A stretch of 64,000 nucleotides of DNA, from assembly GCF_945859705.1 (NCBI RefSeq), contig NC_079137.1, forward strand, positions 78,141,150 to 78,205,149. The letters run 5' to 3'. Source of the DNA: Episyrphus balteatus (lineage: Eukaryota > Arthropoda > Insecta > Diptera > Syrphidae). Below the pieces are notes generated by a model. The model saw only the letters and a list, made by a program, of their open reading frames with translations. It was not told the DNA's origin and searched no databases. Shown in pieces: positions 50,140 through 61,850 of this stretch. The position numbers were made by a program, and so were the translations under genes. Numbering within the stretch: the stretch's first letter is position 1; every line of letters begins with the position of its first letter.

Positions 50140-50590
50140 TTAGGTTAAAATTCTGAAAACCGAAATTCCGAAATCCTAAAATCCCCATAATCCAAGACCA
50201 AGAAAACCCAAAATACATAGAATCCAAAGTTCCGAAATCATGAAAATCCAAAAAAAAACTTTAAATTCCGAAAACCCAGAATCCATAAAACCCAAAATCC
50301 CGAATGGGATCTCTTAATACTTCCGAAAATTTATGTAAAATGATAATTGTGTGCAAATTTTACATTTTTATCGATTTCAAGTTCGGTATTACTCCGTTTA
50401 TATCTCGTCAAAAGCTAGCTTCAAGAGAAAAATATTAAAATAAAGTTTTATTTAATTTTTTAAATTTTATTTTAGGGTTTTGACTTTAAAGAATTTTGTT
50501 TTTTTTTCGGATTTTGGCTTTTCACGATTTTGGATTTTTGGGATTTTGGGTTTTTTTGGATTCTGAATTTTCTGAATTTTTGGATTCTTC
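50140..50590. repeat. Foldback of AAATCC/GGATTT words, copy 3
   Basis: The left half (about 50150-50310) is CCGAAATCC/AAAATCCC-type text. The spacer has ATTTATGTAAAATGATAATT. The right half (about 50507-50590) is GGATTTTGG/GGGATTTTGGG text. This is the longest of the three copies. Confidence 0.6.
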
Positions 50591-50800
50591 CATATTAATT
50601 TAGAAGTTAAGTAGGTGAATTTTGTTGTAAGGAGGTACCTAACTCATTTTTACTTCGCTTCATAGCTTGTTCAATATGCTTACTATTGATTGTTTTACTG
50701 TTAATGTAAGTAATGAGAATGACATTTTTATGACATTAATAAAGTATGTTTAAAGATTAAACTAGATTTGCAAAATTTCATCAAGTCTGTTCCCAAACAT
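50591..50800. other. A+T-rich stretch
   Basis: Nothing recognisable. Confidence 0.5.
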
Positions 50801-52450
50801 AATACAGCCTCTTCTCTGCCCACTTCAATACTCAATTTATCTCACTTCCTTTATCTCTCCTAATTGTTATTAGCTCCATAAATTAGAATTCTTAAGAAGT
50901 ATCCCCATCGAAGTCATCATCATTCTCAACCTCTTTTCTGCCCCTTAAAACCCCTGTCATTCACCCCCATCATCTATTCCATGTTGATCCATCGTGAATG
51001 ATTAATAATCCATTCAAAATCAGTTTTTTTTTTCTATCTAGCTTTTAATTTATTGTTTGGGTCCTTTCCTCCTTCTCCCCTCTCTCCCAAACAATTTGAA
51101 TAATAATAATTTTTTTTTTTTTTCATTATTAATCACCTCATTGACTGCGTAATCGGTAAACTTTGGATCAAGTGATGGAGCAGTAAGTGAAGAATAAGAA
51201 GCTCTTTGGATGGCATCATCATCAACGTCTTCATCGTCCTCGCGCGTCATCATCAAATATTTTCGACCCACTTAATTTCAAAAAACCTCCATTCCAAGAA
51301 AAAAAACTCGTTCCATTTTTAAGCTCTCGTCGTTTTACTCTTAATCTTACCTAACCCTCAATACTCCCATCCGGAGACAACCCTTAAAATCAACACTCTC
51401 CAGCTATATCCTTCAAGGGGCGAAAAGTAGGGGAGGTGGGGGCTATGGTGCGTGCAACGGTGTAGATAGCCGGTGTGTTTGGATGCTGCCTTGCCACCTT
51501 TATTTGTTAGATTTTCATAATTCGCTGTTGATAGTAAAATTAATTTGTGCAGATTTTTTTTTTAGCTTCTTTTTTTTCTTACTTAATTTTTTCGATTATG
51601 AGAGGGGGGAAAGGGGGTCTGGAAGGTAGCTCGAGGTGGATAAAAATCTTTGAATTCTTCATTCAACCGCCACCATAATCATCATCGTCATTTGCCATTG
51701 AGCAAGTGCTCCCGTAACTGAGTGACTCCGCGCTTGGTTGATTTTCAGCAGCAATCTTGTTTTGTATCCTCGAGCCTTCCCTCAATCCTAAAATCCATCC
51801 ATACCCCTTAGCAAAAAAAAAAAGAAATTCCGGAAAATTATCTTCGCACAGTAAATTTTGGAATTATTATTATTATTGTGTTTGAAGTTAATAAGTTTCT
51901 TCGGGATTGAACCTCCTCCCCATTTATACTACCTTCCGAAGGATTCTTTATTTTTTTTTTGTCAGCTTTCGTCCTTCCTATTAATTTTTTTTCACGAATT
52001 TTTTAAGCGCAAAAGAATCACTAAAGCTTTATTGGGGCGGTAGATTCTTTTAAGCAATGAATATGTATTATTTTTTTTTTCTGAGAAAGAGAGGAGTAAT
52101 ATGAAGGAAGCAACACAAAAAAAAAAATCAAGAAGGATACGAAATTCAAAGTAAGAAGTTAAAAAAAAAAAAAAAATGATTATATTCTCTTCGCTTGAAA
52201 AGTCATTATCCTTAATTTGAAAAATCTAAAGGACGCACGCGGTAGATCCGTTGAATTGTTTGTAAGAATACAACAAAAAAATAATTCTACTTCATTCAGG
52301 TGGGAAGTTGGATAAAATTGTAAGAGGGGAAAAGGGGGGTGGATATACCCGAAAGGCATCAATGGTAGATTTTCCTGGTGCTCACAATTTCTTGTTCGAC
52401 ATTCATTGTCGTTTAAATTGGAAAAAAATATTTTCTCATTCATTTTCGAT
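50801..52450. promoter_or_regulatory. G+C-richer island with candidate minus-strand exon
   Basis: TCGTCCTT lies at 51969-51976; AAGGATAC, TTATCCTT and GAAGGATTC variants lie near 52133, 52204 and 51938. CATCATC runs and G-runs near 51420 and 51600 are present. Composition matches the other islands. A candidate coding exon is given separately. Confidence 0.35.
51137..51270 (-). CDS. Candidate acidic coding exon (unrecognised)
   Basis: A minus-strand frame reads through RKYLMMTREDDEDVDDD and then RASYSSLTAPSLDPKF, with TDYAVNE before a possible donor (GAG|GTGATT, exon end 51137). A pyrimidine-rich tract and AAG|TGGG give a possible acceptor (exon start 51270). The frame has mixed residues and a plausible acidic plus Ser-rich cytoplasmic-type sequence, unlike the Phe/Lys/Ile noise elsewhere. 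Beyond the donor it decays into translated poly-T. I do not recognise the protein, and no partner exon was found. It may be chance, because CATCATC repeats translated backwards give the Asp run. Confidence 0.22.
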
Positions 52451-53226
52451 AATAATAATAATTATGCAAACCTTGAGATTTTTTCAAACGGGGATTCTGT
52501 TTTAATAAAATTGAAAGAGTTCTGGATGCTAAATGATTGGAAAAAAGTTGTACGTTTAATATTTTTTTTTTTTCAGTTATCATTGTTTTATGAAAAAAAA
52601 AACAGTCTATTAGAAATAAATAGTTAATTGATTTTAAAGGATTTCTATTCTTTAAAATAGCTGCAGAATTTAAATTTTAACGATGATGATTTTATCAGCG
52701 ATCTACAACCAATTGGAACCATTTTAAATTTAAAAAAAACTGCTGAAAAAGAAATTCAAACAAGTTTTACTACTCTTCAGATTCCGCATATATTTTTTTC
52801 GGAAAAAACATTTTTCTTTCCATATTGAAAAAGTTTCTTTTCGGACTGAATGAAATAATGAAAAAAAAAATCAATGCAAAATATGTTTATTTTTAAATTG
52901 TTCATCAAACTTCTTACAATTTTTAATATTTAAAATTTTATTATTTACAATTTTATTAGGTATTTACAATTCAAAATTCAATTTTTTAAGAAATTTTCGG
53001 TTTTGTACAGGAATAAAATAGAATAGCTAGTACCTATATTTTTAGGATCTTTTCAACAATGGAAAATGCACTCAAGTCTAAATATCCCGGGTTAGTTCCA
53101 ATTTTTGATTTGATATTGGGTGGCAGTGGAATTTTTTTTTTTTTTTTTTAGTGAAAACTTCTTTAGTATCGTAGTGATTTGAAACACGATGAAACGAAAT
53201 AGCGACAGGAATAATCAATTGGTACA
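52451..53226. other. A+T-rich stretch
   Basis: Nothing recognisable. Confidence 0.5.
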
Positions 53227-53782
53227 GATAGGTAATAGAATAAACTATAATTTTACAAAATTTCAATTAATTTCATATTCAAAATCTTGAGATAACGGTG
53301 AAAAGAAGATTTTTTTCTTAACACGTTATATCTTTTGATCTAGAGCACATACAAATTTGAATTAACTTTAATACGCATGATAATAATATCACTTTTCATT
53401 TGATATATCACACATAGCGATACGTGCTCTAGAAAATTACCACAAATCACCTGTGGATATTTGTTGCCGATGAGCCAGCCACCAGTGTAGGAAGTACCGT
53501 AATCTCAGTTTAAAATTTCTACATGGTTGGCTTTGAAAAGTTCTTACTTTTTTTGTAGACATCGTAGTAATGTCATTGAAGTGTCATATAAAAGGTGCAG
53601 TAATAAGCTTTCAGATAATATAAAATTTATTTTAAGTTGTCAAAAAAAAAAAATGGATTTTATGATGTTAGCAAAAAAAAATATTGGTTTTGTGAAAATG
53701 GTTGTTTTGAATAAATTATTTTTATACTTTGTGTGCATAGCAAACATTTAAATAGGTGCAGTTGTTTTTCAAGAAAAATGAT
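53227..53782 (+). mobile_element. ACGTGATAACGTC family, copy D (fragment)
   Basis: Corresponds to the distal two thirds of copy B: GAGATAACGGT (about 53289), TATATCACACATA (about 53402), CCGTAATCTCAGT (about 53498) and ATGGTTGGCTTT (about 53523). Both termini are missing. Confidence 0.6.
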
Positions 53783-54364
53783 TTTTTTAAGGTTTCACTT
53801 CTACCACGTGTGAATTCCACACATGATTTTTTTTTTTCATCTTGGTAAAAGTTCCTGATTGAGTCCTTTTGAATTTGTAAGATATACAATACAATAATAT
53901 GATAGTGTATTGTGAAGCAAACAGTAACTCAGAAGTTAAACCTGTCCGACTTTTATGAATTCCTTTAAAAACATTTTTAAATTAGGTTTTCCATACTTTT
54001 TATAAACTAAATGACCAAGCTAAACACCTGAGTTGTTTATTTCACTAACAAAAATAGCTTGGGATACCATAGGGAAGTCAACTAGGACCTATTCTATTTA
54101 TTTTTATTCAAATTTAGCAGATCTATCTTATTTCTGTTTAGAATATTTTAGAGAAAAATAATTTTAAATGTAAAGAATATTTATTCATTTTTATTTCAAT
54201 TCAAATAGTCAAACACTACTAAACCAGTGTATAAATAATTAAATTAGATTTATGTAGGTGAATCTGTTTAATACTTCCTGACACTGATGATTGGCAAACA
54301 ACATTCATCCCTATTTTCTTGTCTTTTATAATGAAAGTTAGCTCTTGAAAGTCTATCTAACAGT
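53783..54364. other. A+T-rich stretch
   Basis: Nothing recognisable. Confidence 0.5.
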
Positions 54365-54368
54365 TTAA
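54365..54368. repeat. TTAA target duplication, left
   Basis: TTAA directly before the CCC end of the piggyBac-like element. Confidence 0.7.
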
Positions 54369-55817
54369 CCCATTCTCTCCCATTGTACTTTTTAAAGTAC
54401 AGTGAAATGCATTGACATTTTGTGCATGCAAAAGCAGTCGGGGACATAAAATATTCGTTTAAAGATGCTTTTTAGATTTAACTGAGTGTTTTTGATTTTT
54501 CCAAATACATATATTTTTAAAAAATTGAATTAGGGTGTACCCAATTGTCTATGCTACGGTCGAAAAAGTTTGTATATAAAAAAAAAATTTATAGACCAAA
54601 TGCTTTGCTTTTTTCTGCAATAATCAATTGAAAATAAACCCAAAATTAAAAAAATAATAAATTTTATCATATTTTTATACATAAATACGGAGATAAGCAA
54701 AGCTAAAGTTAAATGTACTTTAAAAAGTACAGTGGGATCATACATACATTTTTCTTTCAAGTACTTAGAATGGATTTTATAACTATCCCCAGTATAAATT
54801 TGTATGAAAAACTTTTCCAAAATTTTGGTGCTGTCCTAGAACAAGTCGATAACAATGCGGAAGCAGCAAAAGCTTATAGATGGCTCAGGGAAATAAGGCT
54901 TAGGGTAATTATGCCCACTTTTATGGAGCTTATGACCTACTCAAGTCCCACTCAAGCGGGACATTAGTCCCAAATAGAAAATTCGAGTTTGTACTTATGC
55001 CCGACCTAATTGGGACATCAGTCCATACCAGAATTTTATGGAGTTATACCGCACCAAGCATATTTGTTTTCAAAAGGTATCCAACAGAAGGATTCTCTAA
55101 TTCCAGATTCCTCAAATGCAAAGGAACTTTGCATACAACCAACTTCGCACCTACCCCATATCCAATAGTGCGTCCAAGCAGGGGTTGCGGGGAAGCATGC
55201 CCTCTTTCCCCTCCTAAACATATTTCACTAATACTGAGTGCAAGCACTGTATAATATGTAAGCAATAATGGTGTGTAAACAATGGTGGACACACTATAGG
55301 ATTTGTTGTACCTACGTGCGAGGTTATGTCCCTGGGCCTTATATCCCTGATTTCTTGACCATTAGGTAGTATGACAGATGAAGAAGACATTGATGGACAA
55401 CATAAAAATAATAGATCTACGGCTACCGTAACGTTCGACTTAAAATTACAAAAGCACTAACACTCCAATACCTCAAAAATCGCATTATAGAGAGCGCTAG
55501 ACAACAGTTTCTTAAAAAAAAAACTGCCTACACAACTAAAGTGTCGCAAATGTCATTTATGATTAAAATGTTGCTGTTGAATGTGCAATGTTGCACTATG
55601 CATTGCGAAAGAGTGTTTTGAAAATTCTAATATTTATGAAAATTAATATGGTATGCATGATCCCATTGTACTAAAAAAAGTACACCCCCATAACTCCTTA
55701 CCAACAATTTTTAAAAATAATTTTTCTTTCTATATATCTTAACTTGTATCTAAATAAACAGAAAATATCATAAAAATATATTATTTTTAATTTTTACTAC
55801 ACTTGGGTGCTAATGGG
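54369..55817. mobile_element. piggyBac-like element with TTAA target sites
   Basis: Flanked by TTAA at 54365-54368 and 55818-55821. The left end is CCCATTCTCTCCCATTGTAC; the right end, read inward, is CCCATTAGCACCCAAGTGTA. TTAA duplication with CCC...GGG ends is the hallmark of piggyBac elements. The palindromic subterminal word TGTACTTTTTAAAGTACA (54385) recurs near 54714 and, with changes, near 55667. It is 1449 bp, shorter than autonomous members. The interior (54770-55440) is less A+T-rich and has 61-85-codon frames, but I see no DDD transposase motifs or C-terminal cysteine motif, so its origin is unknown. Confidence 0.7.
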
Positions 55818-55821
55818 TTAA
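55818..55821. repeat. TTAA target duplication, right
   Basis: TTAA directly after the GGG end of the piggyBac-like element. Confidence 0.7.
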
Positions 55822-56310
55822 ACTCCAATAATCAGTTTTCTGCAAAGAATTGATATGCCTTGCCTAGACGGATAACTTTATCTTACTTCAAAACTTTGAT
55901 CACAACATAATTTAAGACTTCTTTCAGGTTATTATTGAAAAATGTCTTCTTTTTTATATTCGTTCGATATTTAATTTTTCAACTCAATATCACAACTAAT
56001 TTCAAGTTTTTATTTCTCACATTAAAGTCGATAATGTTCTCCATGACTCAATTCGGTAAAACACAAACTTTTTCGTTTAACTCACCATCACGGATCGATT
56101 TCAAAAAAGGCAACTACATCCAACCACCATATCTCTTTCTCCAAATGTCTATATCAGTTTATAGTCGTTTAAGCATCTAAATTCCGTTTGTTGACTTTTT
56201 CCAAGTTTTCAAAAGAAAAAACAAAAAAAAGTAATAGAAGAAAATGTCAACAAAAAACTAACTAGCCACTTTCTATTCAACCAAAACGCATTCATTTGAA
56301 AAAATGACAC
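55822..56310. other. A+T-rich stretch
   Basis: Nothing recognisable. Confidence 0.5.
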
Positions 56311-58560
56311 TTTCCTGGAATTGATTTAGTTGTCCTTCAACAAAATGATACTCATTCTTCGAACTTTCTTTTTCTCCAACTCTAAAAACAACCCATGTCA
56401 TAAGGATACACGAGTTTGTATAGAAGTAGAAATTGAAGTTAAACCTTTTGTAAATTCCCTTTTAAGAGTGATAGAAAGAGATAGATATAAAATAGGATTC
56501 ACCAAAATGGAAACACACGAAGAGGTAGTATAACTGTGGAAAAACTCAACATTTTGAATTTATTTATATCTGATGCGCCCAACTGGCCTCCCTTCGAGAC
56601 TCGGTGTTGTGTATAGTATTTTACCTAGGACCTAGGTTTTGTATTGCAAAAGCTCACTTGAGTGGAAACATAGAATATAAAACAGGAACAGGATGCGAAG
56701 ACATAATGAGCAAAAACTACCCCCATCCGCTTTTTTTTTAACTCTCTCGGCCGCCAAATAAAGAAAAACCGTTCGTCGTCGGTGAATACCTCTATACCAA
56801 GTCGTAAAGTCGTTGGGTTTTTTGTATAGCCAGTTGAACATGCACACAAAACACAACACACCACCAGAAAACCGACCAAAAGCCACCTCGAGCTCGACTC
56901 GACTTGAATGTTGTGAATAAATGTTGCTTCCGATTTGCATTCATTCTTCACTTTGAATTATGTTCATACCTTTTGCTTGTAAATAACACTCCTGTATACT
57001 TTTTTTTTCGTCTTCTATACCCTTAACCAAAATATGTATATAAAATTCAAGCCAAGCCAACCATTCACAAAAAAACATAGAATTTACAAAAAAAAAAAAA
57101 AAATAAACATAAACGAAAAATTAAGTTGGCAACCTTCCGCAAGGACTTCTTCCGCAAGTCATTAAGCCTGTATAAGAAATTATTTCATTAACAAGCTAAA
57201 GAGGACGATGACTAGCTCCTCTTTTTTGTATACACTTTCGAAGGGTTCGTAGGGAGGATGGTTAAGGAGACTATATGCATAACGAAACACAAAACACAAA
57301 CACAGAAAAACAAGAAAACACCAGCAAAAGAAGAAGAAGATGGTGAATAAGTAGTTTTTGGCCGAGCAAGAGCAAGCAAAACAAACCCGCAACTAAGCTA
57401 ACAACTATGCTAGCTAGCAACACTGTTTCGCTTTTTTTTTTGTTTAAGTAGCTCTATCGGGGGCCATATTGGGCTTATTTTTTTTTCATACACCACGAGG
57501 GGGGGGGGCAGAGGGGGTTTTTTGTGTCTTGAAACAATAGCACTTGTTTTGCCCCAACTGGATATTTTATAGCGAGGTAAATCACTACAAGGATGTTTTT
57601 CAACTTTTTTACACACTCTGGGGTTTTTAACCCCCCCTTCCCCAAACCATCTAAACTATTTCATGTACATAGTTTTGCCTTTTTTTTTCTTAAAACAAAG
57701 GCAATACACTCGTCGTCCTTTTTTTGGTATCTTTCGTAGAGTTAAGGCTGGATTTTGAGTTTGAAAAACGGTGCGAAGCAGGCAAATTGTGTGGTAGAAA
57801 ATCCCCCCCCTCTTCAATATACTCGTAAATAGTTCCGTTGCGGATAGCGGGATAGAATAGGTTTTTCTAAATATAAAAAGAGGGGGTGTCTATAGTCTTA
57901 AGAATGAGGTCGAAAATGGGTAGATAGATGGGTACCACTCTGTTGTTTAAAAACCAGGAGGGGGGCAGAGAAAGACTGATGGACACAAGAGCGCCGCGTA
58001 TTGGTGTGCTATAGTTATTTTTTTTTTACTTTTCATTTTTTGTTTTTATTTTGGATTAATTTGCATGTAAATAACTGAATTACACGGTCCTTTGAATATT
58101 GTTTTCCCCAGAATGACTTCCTTGGTACTTTTTTTTTTTTTTTTATGGATGAGGCAAGGAGGGTGTTGATGGGTATTTTATAAGTTTCATTTTTTTTTTT
58201 TGCTTGGTGATGGGGAATTTTTTTTATTCATTTGGACAGAGGGAGAGGAGATGGGAAGGCAGAGAAAATGAGACTAAAATTAGGTTTTCAAAGTGGGTAC
58301 TCATTAGAATGGCAGATATATACTTACTTTCTTCCCAAAAAGACCCGTAGTGTTTATTGTTATCGCACACCGAAGAAGTCCTGTTGGAAGTGGATTGTAA
58401 TGAGAATCATTTGTTTTTTTTTTTTTTTTTTCATTTTTATTTAGCTAATTGGAGAAGCTAAATTAAAGGAGGAGACAAGTTACTTGCGGTATAAGAAATG
58501 ATGATAAAATTGGGACAAAAGTCTTAGGTTCCATTTAAATTAGAGGGCAGTATGGAGCCT
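56311..58560. promoter_or_regulatory. G+C-richer island
   Basis: Contains TCGTCCTT at 57713-57720, ATAAGGATACACG near 56400, CTCGAGCTCGACTCGA near 56886 and several G/C homopolymer runs (57500, 57625, 57805, 57960). Minus-strand frames 56625-56951 and 56632-56940 overlap in different frames; one has a hydrophobic run after SSSRW, but no cleavage-site context or domain follows. Confidence 0.3.
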
Positions 58561-58639
58561 ATCGAAATAAATTTAGGCCACATTAAGAGCTGAAAAAAAG
58601 TTTTTTAAAGTGGTCAAATGTAGGCTTAATCTTAAAGGA

Positions 58640-59215
58640 GAAAAATATTTAATTCTAGTTTTTGAAGACTATTGCTTCCTTAGTGAAGTATTTTAGAAAA
58701 TTTTACAACAGTAAATCATCATCAAATAATAATGTAGAAAATTACATTCTATGTTTTTGCGATGTTTTTTAAATTTATAATAAAAACGGTCATAGAATAA
58801 ACGCGTTGCCGGTTAAAAATTGTATTGGTATGAAGACGAAGAAGCTAAATGGCTATGCTTATGCCTATGCAAAAAATATAATTCTATGTTTTAACAATAT
58901 TTGCATATAAAAATTAAAGTGCTAGTGAAAAATAAGTGAATAAGGCCTACACTTCTGACAAAAATCGTTAATATAGAAAATAGAATTCTATGTTTTTACA
59001 ATATTTTCAGAAAATGGTTCTCGTAAGCATACAAAACAGTTTAATGAGCTTTAACCTTCCAATAACAACCGTTAATGTGTAGAATTACATTCTATGTTTT
59101 TGCGATGTTTTTTTTTTAATGAATGGTGTATGAAGACAAAACGGCTGACACATCATATAATAACCGCTTATGTATAACTATGAGGTTATCTATGTTGAAA
59201 TATGTTTTTGATGTG
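58640..59215 (+). repeat. Tandem array, about 104-bp period, ATTCTATGTTTT core
   Basis: ATTCTATG or a close variant at 58652, 58746, 58881, 58985 and 59089, and a decayed one near 59187. Spacings are 94, 135, 104, 104 and 98 bp. The core is often palindromic (AGAATTCT, AGAAAATTACATTCT). Other shared words are GGTATGAAGACGAAG/TGTATGAAGACAAAA and CCGTTAA. About six diverged units; non-coding. Confidence 0.65.
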
Positions 59216-61850
59216 ATCCTGATGGGTTCCTGGAGGATCTCACGTTAATCACTTTATCCGCGAGGCGTGATTAAAATCAATTTTTTGATAAGCCATTTTC
59301 TTCTCAGCCACCTCCTATTGTGCTAAATCATGTCTAAAGCCTTTTTTTCCTGATTGATGAAACTGCACCAATGCCCCCATTATTTTAATTTCCTACAAAA
59401 AAAAAATAAACCTCTACCGCATCTACAATCGTAGCCAAAAAATTTTGAATTGTGTTGCAGATTACGATTTCTAAATTATAAATTCGTTCAAAATGTATAT
59501 TTTTTTTTCTGTTTTGTGTTCCTCTATCAAATCAAGATATACAACAATCTCTAGCCCTGCTGATGTGCAATTCGAAATAAAAGTGAAGGTTGAAGGCGGA
59601 TATAGAGTTACCCTTCATCCAAACATGTATATCGTCCTCAATGCCATATCATACATGTTATGACGATGTCGGTTAAGGCCGCAGTTATGACGTTGGCGCT
59701 GATGCTGGATGCTGATTCTGATGCTGGCGAACGACCTCCTCTACTGGATGAACCATATATAAATTGCTTTGGCTCGGTGGTGGTGGATGGTGATGTAATC
59801 ACATCGCATTCCCAAACAAAACAGCATTATGTAAGATTTAATTAAAATTAATTACATTAAGTGCATCCATATCCTTTTGCGCTCTTTCTCTTTTCTCGTT
59901 TTCTGATTTTTTTTTTTCTCTATGTGAGTGTATATCCTTTTATTATGCGGTTCAGTTCAGGAGAAAATAAAAAAAAAAAACAAGAAGATTATTCACTCCA
60001 ACATCAGGAACCTTCCACCACCATCATCATCATCAACATCGTCATCTAAAAATAAAATAAAAAATAAATAAAAATATATCCTTTTCAATCTGGTACAACT
60101 CTAAGGATTGGCCAACTACTAGGTACTCTATAGAAACACCCCGGCAACACTCCTCCACAAAACAGCAGCAGACACCATAGCAGACAAACATCACATCCTT
60201 GCGGGCGGTAATTCCAGCTTTTTATCCCTACACTCTGTTGCCTCTGCACCACTGTAGAATCCATCCAAGTGCGAAACCAAAAAAAAAAAAAGGATTCAAC
60301 AAAAAAAAAAAAAATATTGCTTAAAAATATAATATTTTGTAGGGTCAGGAGGATGATAAGGACTCTCTGGCCTCTAGAAACGAGGGAAAACGAGGAGGGC
60401 AAGTTACAACTAAAAAAGAGGAAAATCCAAATTAAATTCACTCAGCTCGAGCTCGCTATTTTAAATTAATCAAAGTATGTCCTTTTTCAAATATTCACAC
60501 TCGCACACACAAACAACATCAATGCGGCAAATATGGACACCGACATCAATCAAAAAAGCCAATGCGATATCGCCTTTTTCCTCTGAGATATTCATACTGC
60601 CACCCATTCCAACAATCGGCCTATATCACGCACGCATACCAGATCCTTTGAAAATTATTAAAAGCCAAAGGATTGTAACGAGGATGAAGGAGGTGGGTAG
60701 GGTATCCATACGCGCAGGATATTAATACAAAGTCGTTTATAATTTAATTGTTAACCCTTTTGTGGCTATAAAGGATCCGAAGGGCTAAAAAAGGTCCACA
60801 CTCACACACATTCTCAGTAACTCATATCAAGTAGGAAAATAGTGGCAGAGGACCATCAAATGGACGAACGAGAACTGAAGGCCGACACGGACTTGCACAT
60901 CAGCCAGCCAGCATCCAGGACAACAAAGGCTTCACCAATATTGAATTAAATTTTGAACGAAAACCCGCGCATTGCATAACGCGGTTTATTGGTTTCCTAT
61001 TTTTAGAGTAAATGTTTGGAACGGCGTCTGAGCTTTACCCCCCGATTGAAAAATTATCACGAAACCGAAAAGAGGAAGCCCTATCCTGGTTTGGATGGTT
61101 GTATCCAGTCGAGTACCTACTTCAAAAACTACTCTGCTACTACAATTTCACTTTTCCAGCTAGCTGGCTGCTGCTATGACGAAGGATGCTTTGAATGCAA
61201 CACAGACGGACAAATTGAAGTCTGTTGAGAGGAGTGGAAAAAAAAACGGTCCACAAACAAAACAGCAAAAAAAAAAGAACCCGGTAACTCTCTAACAAAA
61301 CAATATTCATAATGGATTGCTTTGCCGATGGTGGTGGTGGACCGCTTTTCGGCGAGAGGAAGGCTTTTCTGCTTCTGTTGGTTTCTGATGCTGCTACTTG
61401 CTGGTATATAAGCTCATATATGCTATAGTGATGGAAAATGATGAAAAGTTATAGACAAGAATCCAAGTTTACAAGAGATGGATTCTTTGTTGGGGGTAAA
61501 CAAACGAGTAAACGATGATGAAAGGTTTTGACCCTTATATCGATGGTTAACTATACACAATATAAAGAAAAAAGAGAGTATAGAGTGATGGTTAAAAAGG
61601 TTCTTGAGAGTGCAACCAAAAAAAGAGAGAGAGAGGGAGAGATGGCCATCATTTCATATCATATAGATTTAGGAGAAAGGGTTTCTTCTTTTGGATGTTT
61701 TAATAAGATAGAAGTGGTTTACTCACAGGATTGCTTACTTGCTTGCTGTCTGGATGAAGTGGATGACTCTTGTTAGCCAAAAAGGGAAATGTTGTTTTTT
61801 TCTTATTTTGAAAAAAGGATATTCCTGATGATAATCGATAATCTTTTATG
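59216..61850. promoter_or_regulatory. G+C-richer island
   Basis: TATCCTTTT variants near 59869, 59932 and 60076, ATGTCCTTTTT near 60477, CATCATCATCATC near 60023, GATGCTGATTCTGATGCTGG near 59706 and ACCGATGTT/GGTGGTGGTGG runs. Frames of 60-118 codons, including Met-rich 59660-59845 and Cys-containing 61016-61228, lack recognisable domains. Likely regulatory. Confidence 0.3.

Noticed and set aside
56625..56951. Minus-strand frame with a signal-peptide-like run
   Set aside because: A different frame over the same bases is equally open, and the sequence after the hydrophobic run has no domain; the hydrophobicity comes from GT-rich text.
59660..59845. Met/Ala/Asp-rich 61-codon frame
   Set aside because: Arises from GATGCTG repeats; starts at an ATG but lacks splice or homology support.
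61016..61228. Cys-containing frame ending GCFECNTDGQIEVC
   Set aside because: Begins at a non-ATG codon, no flanking exon, and the cysteine pattern matches no family I know.
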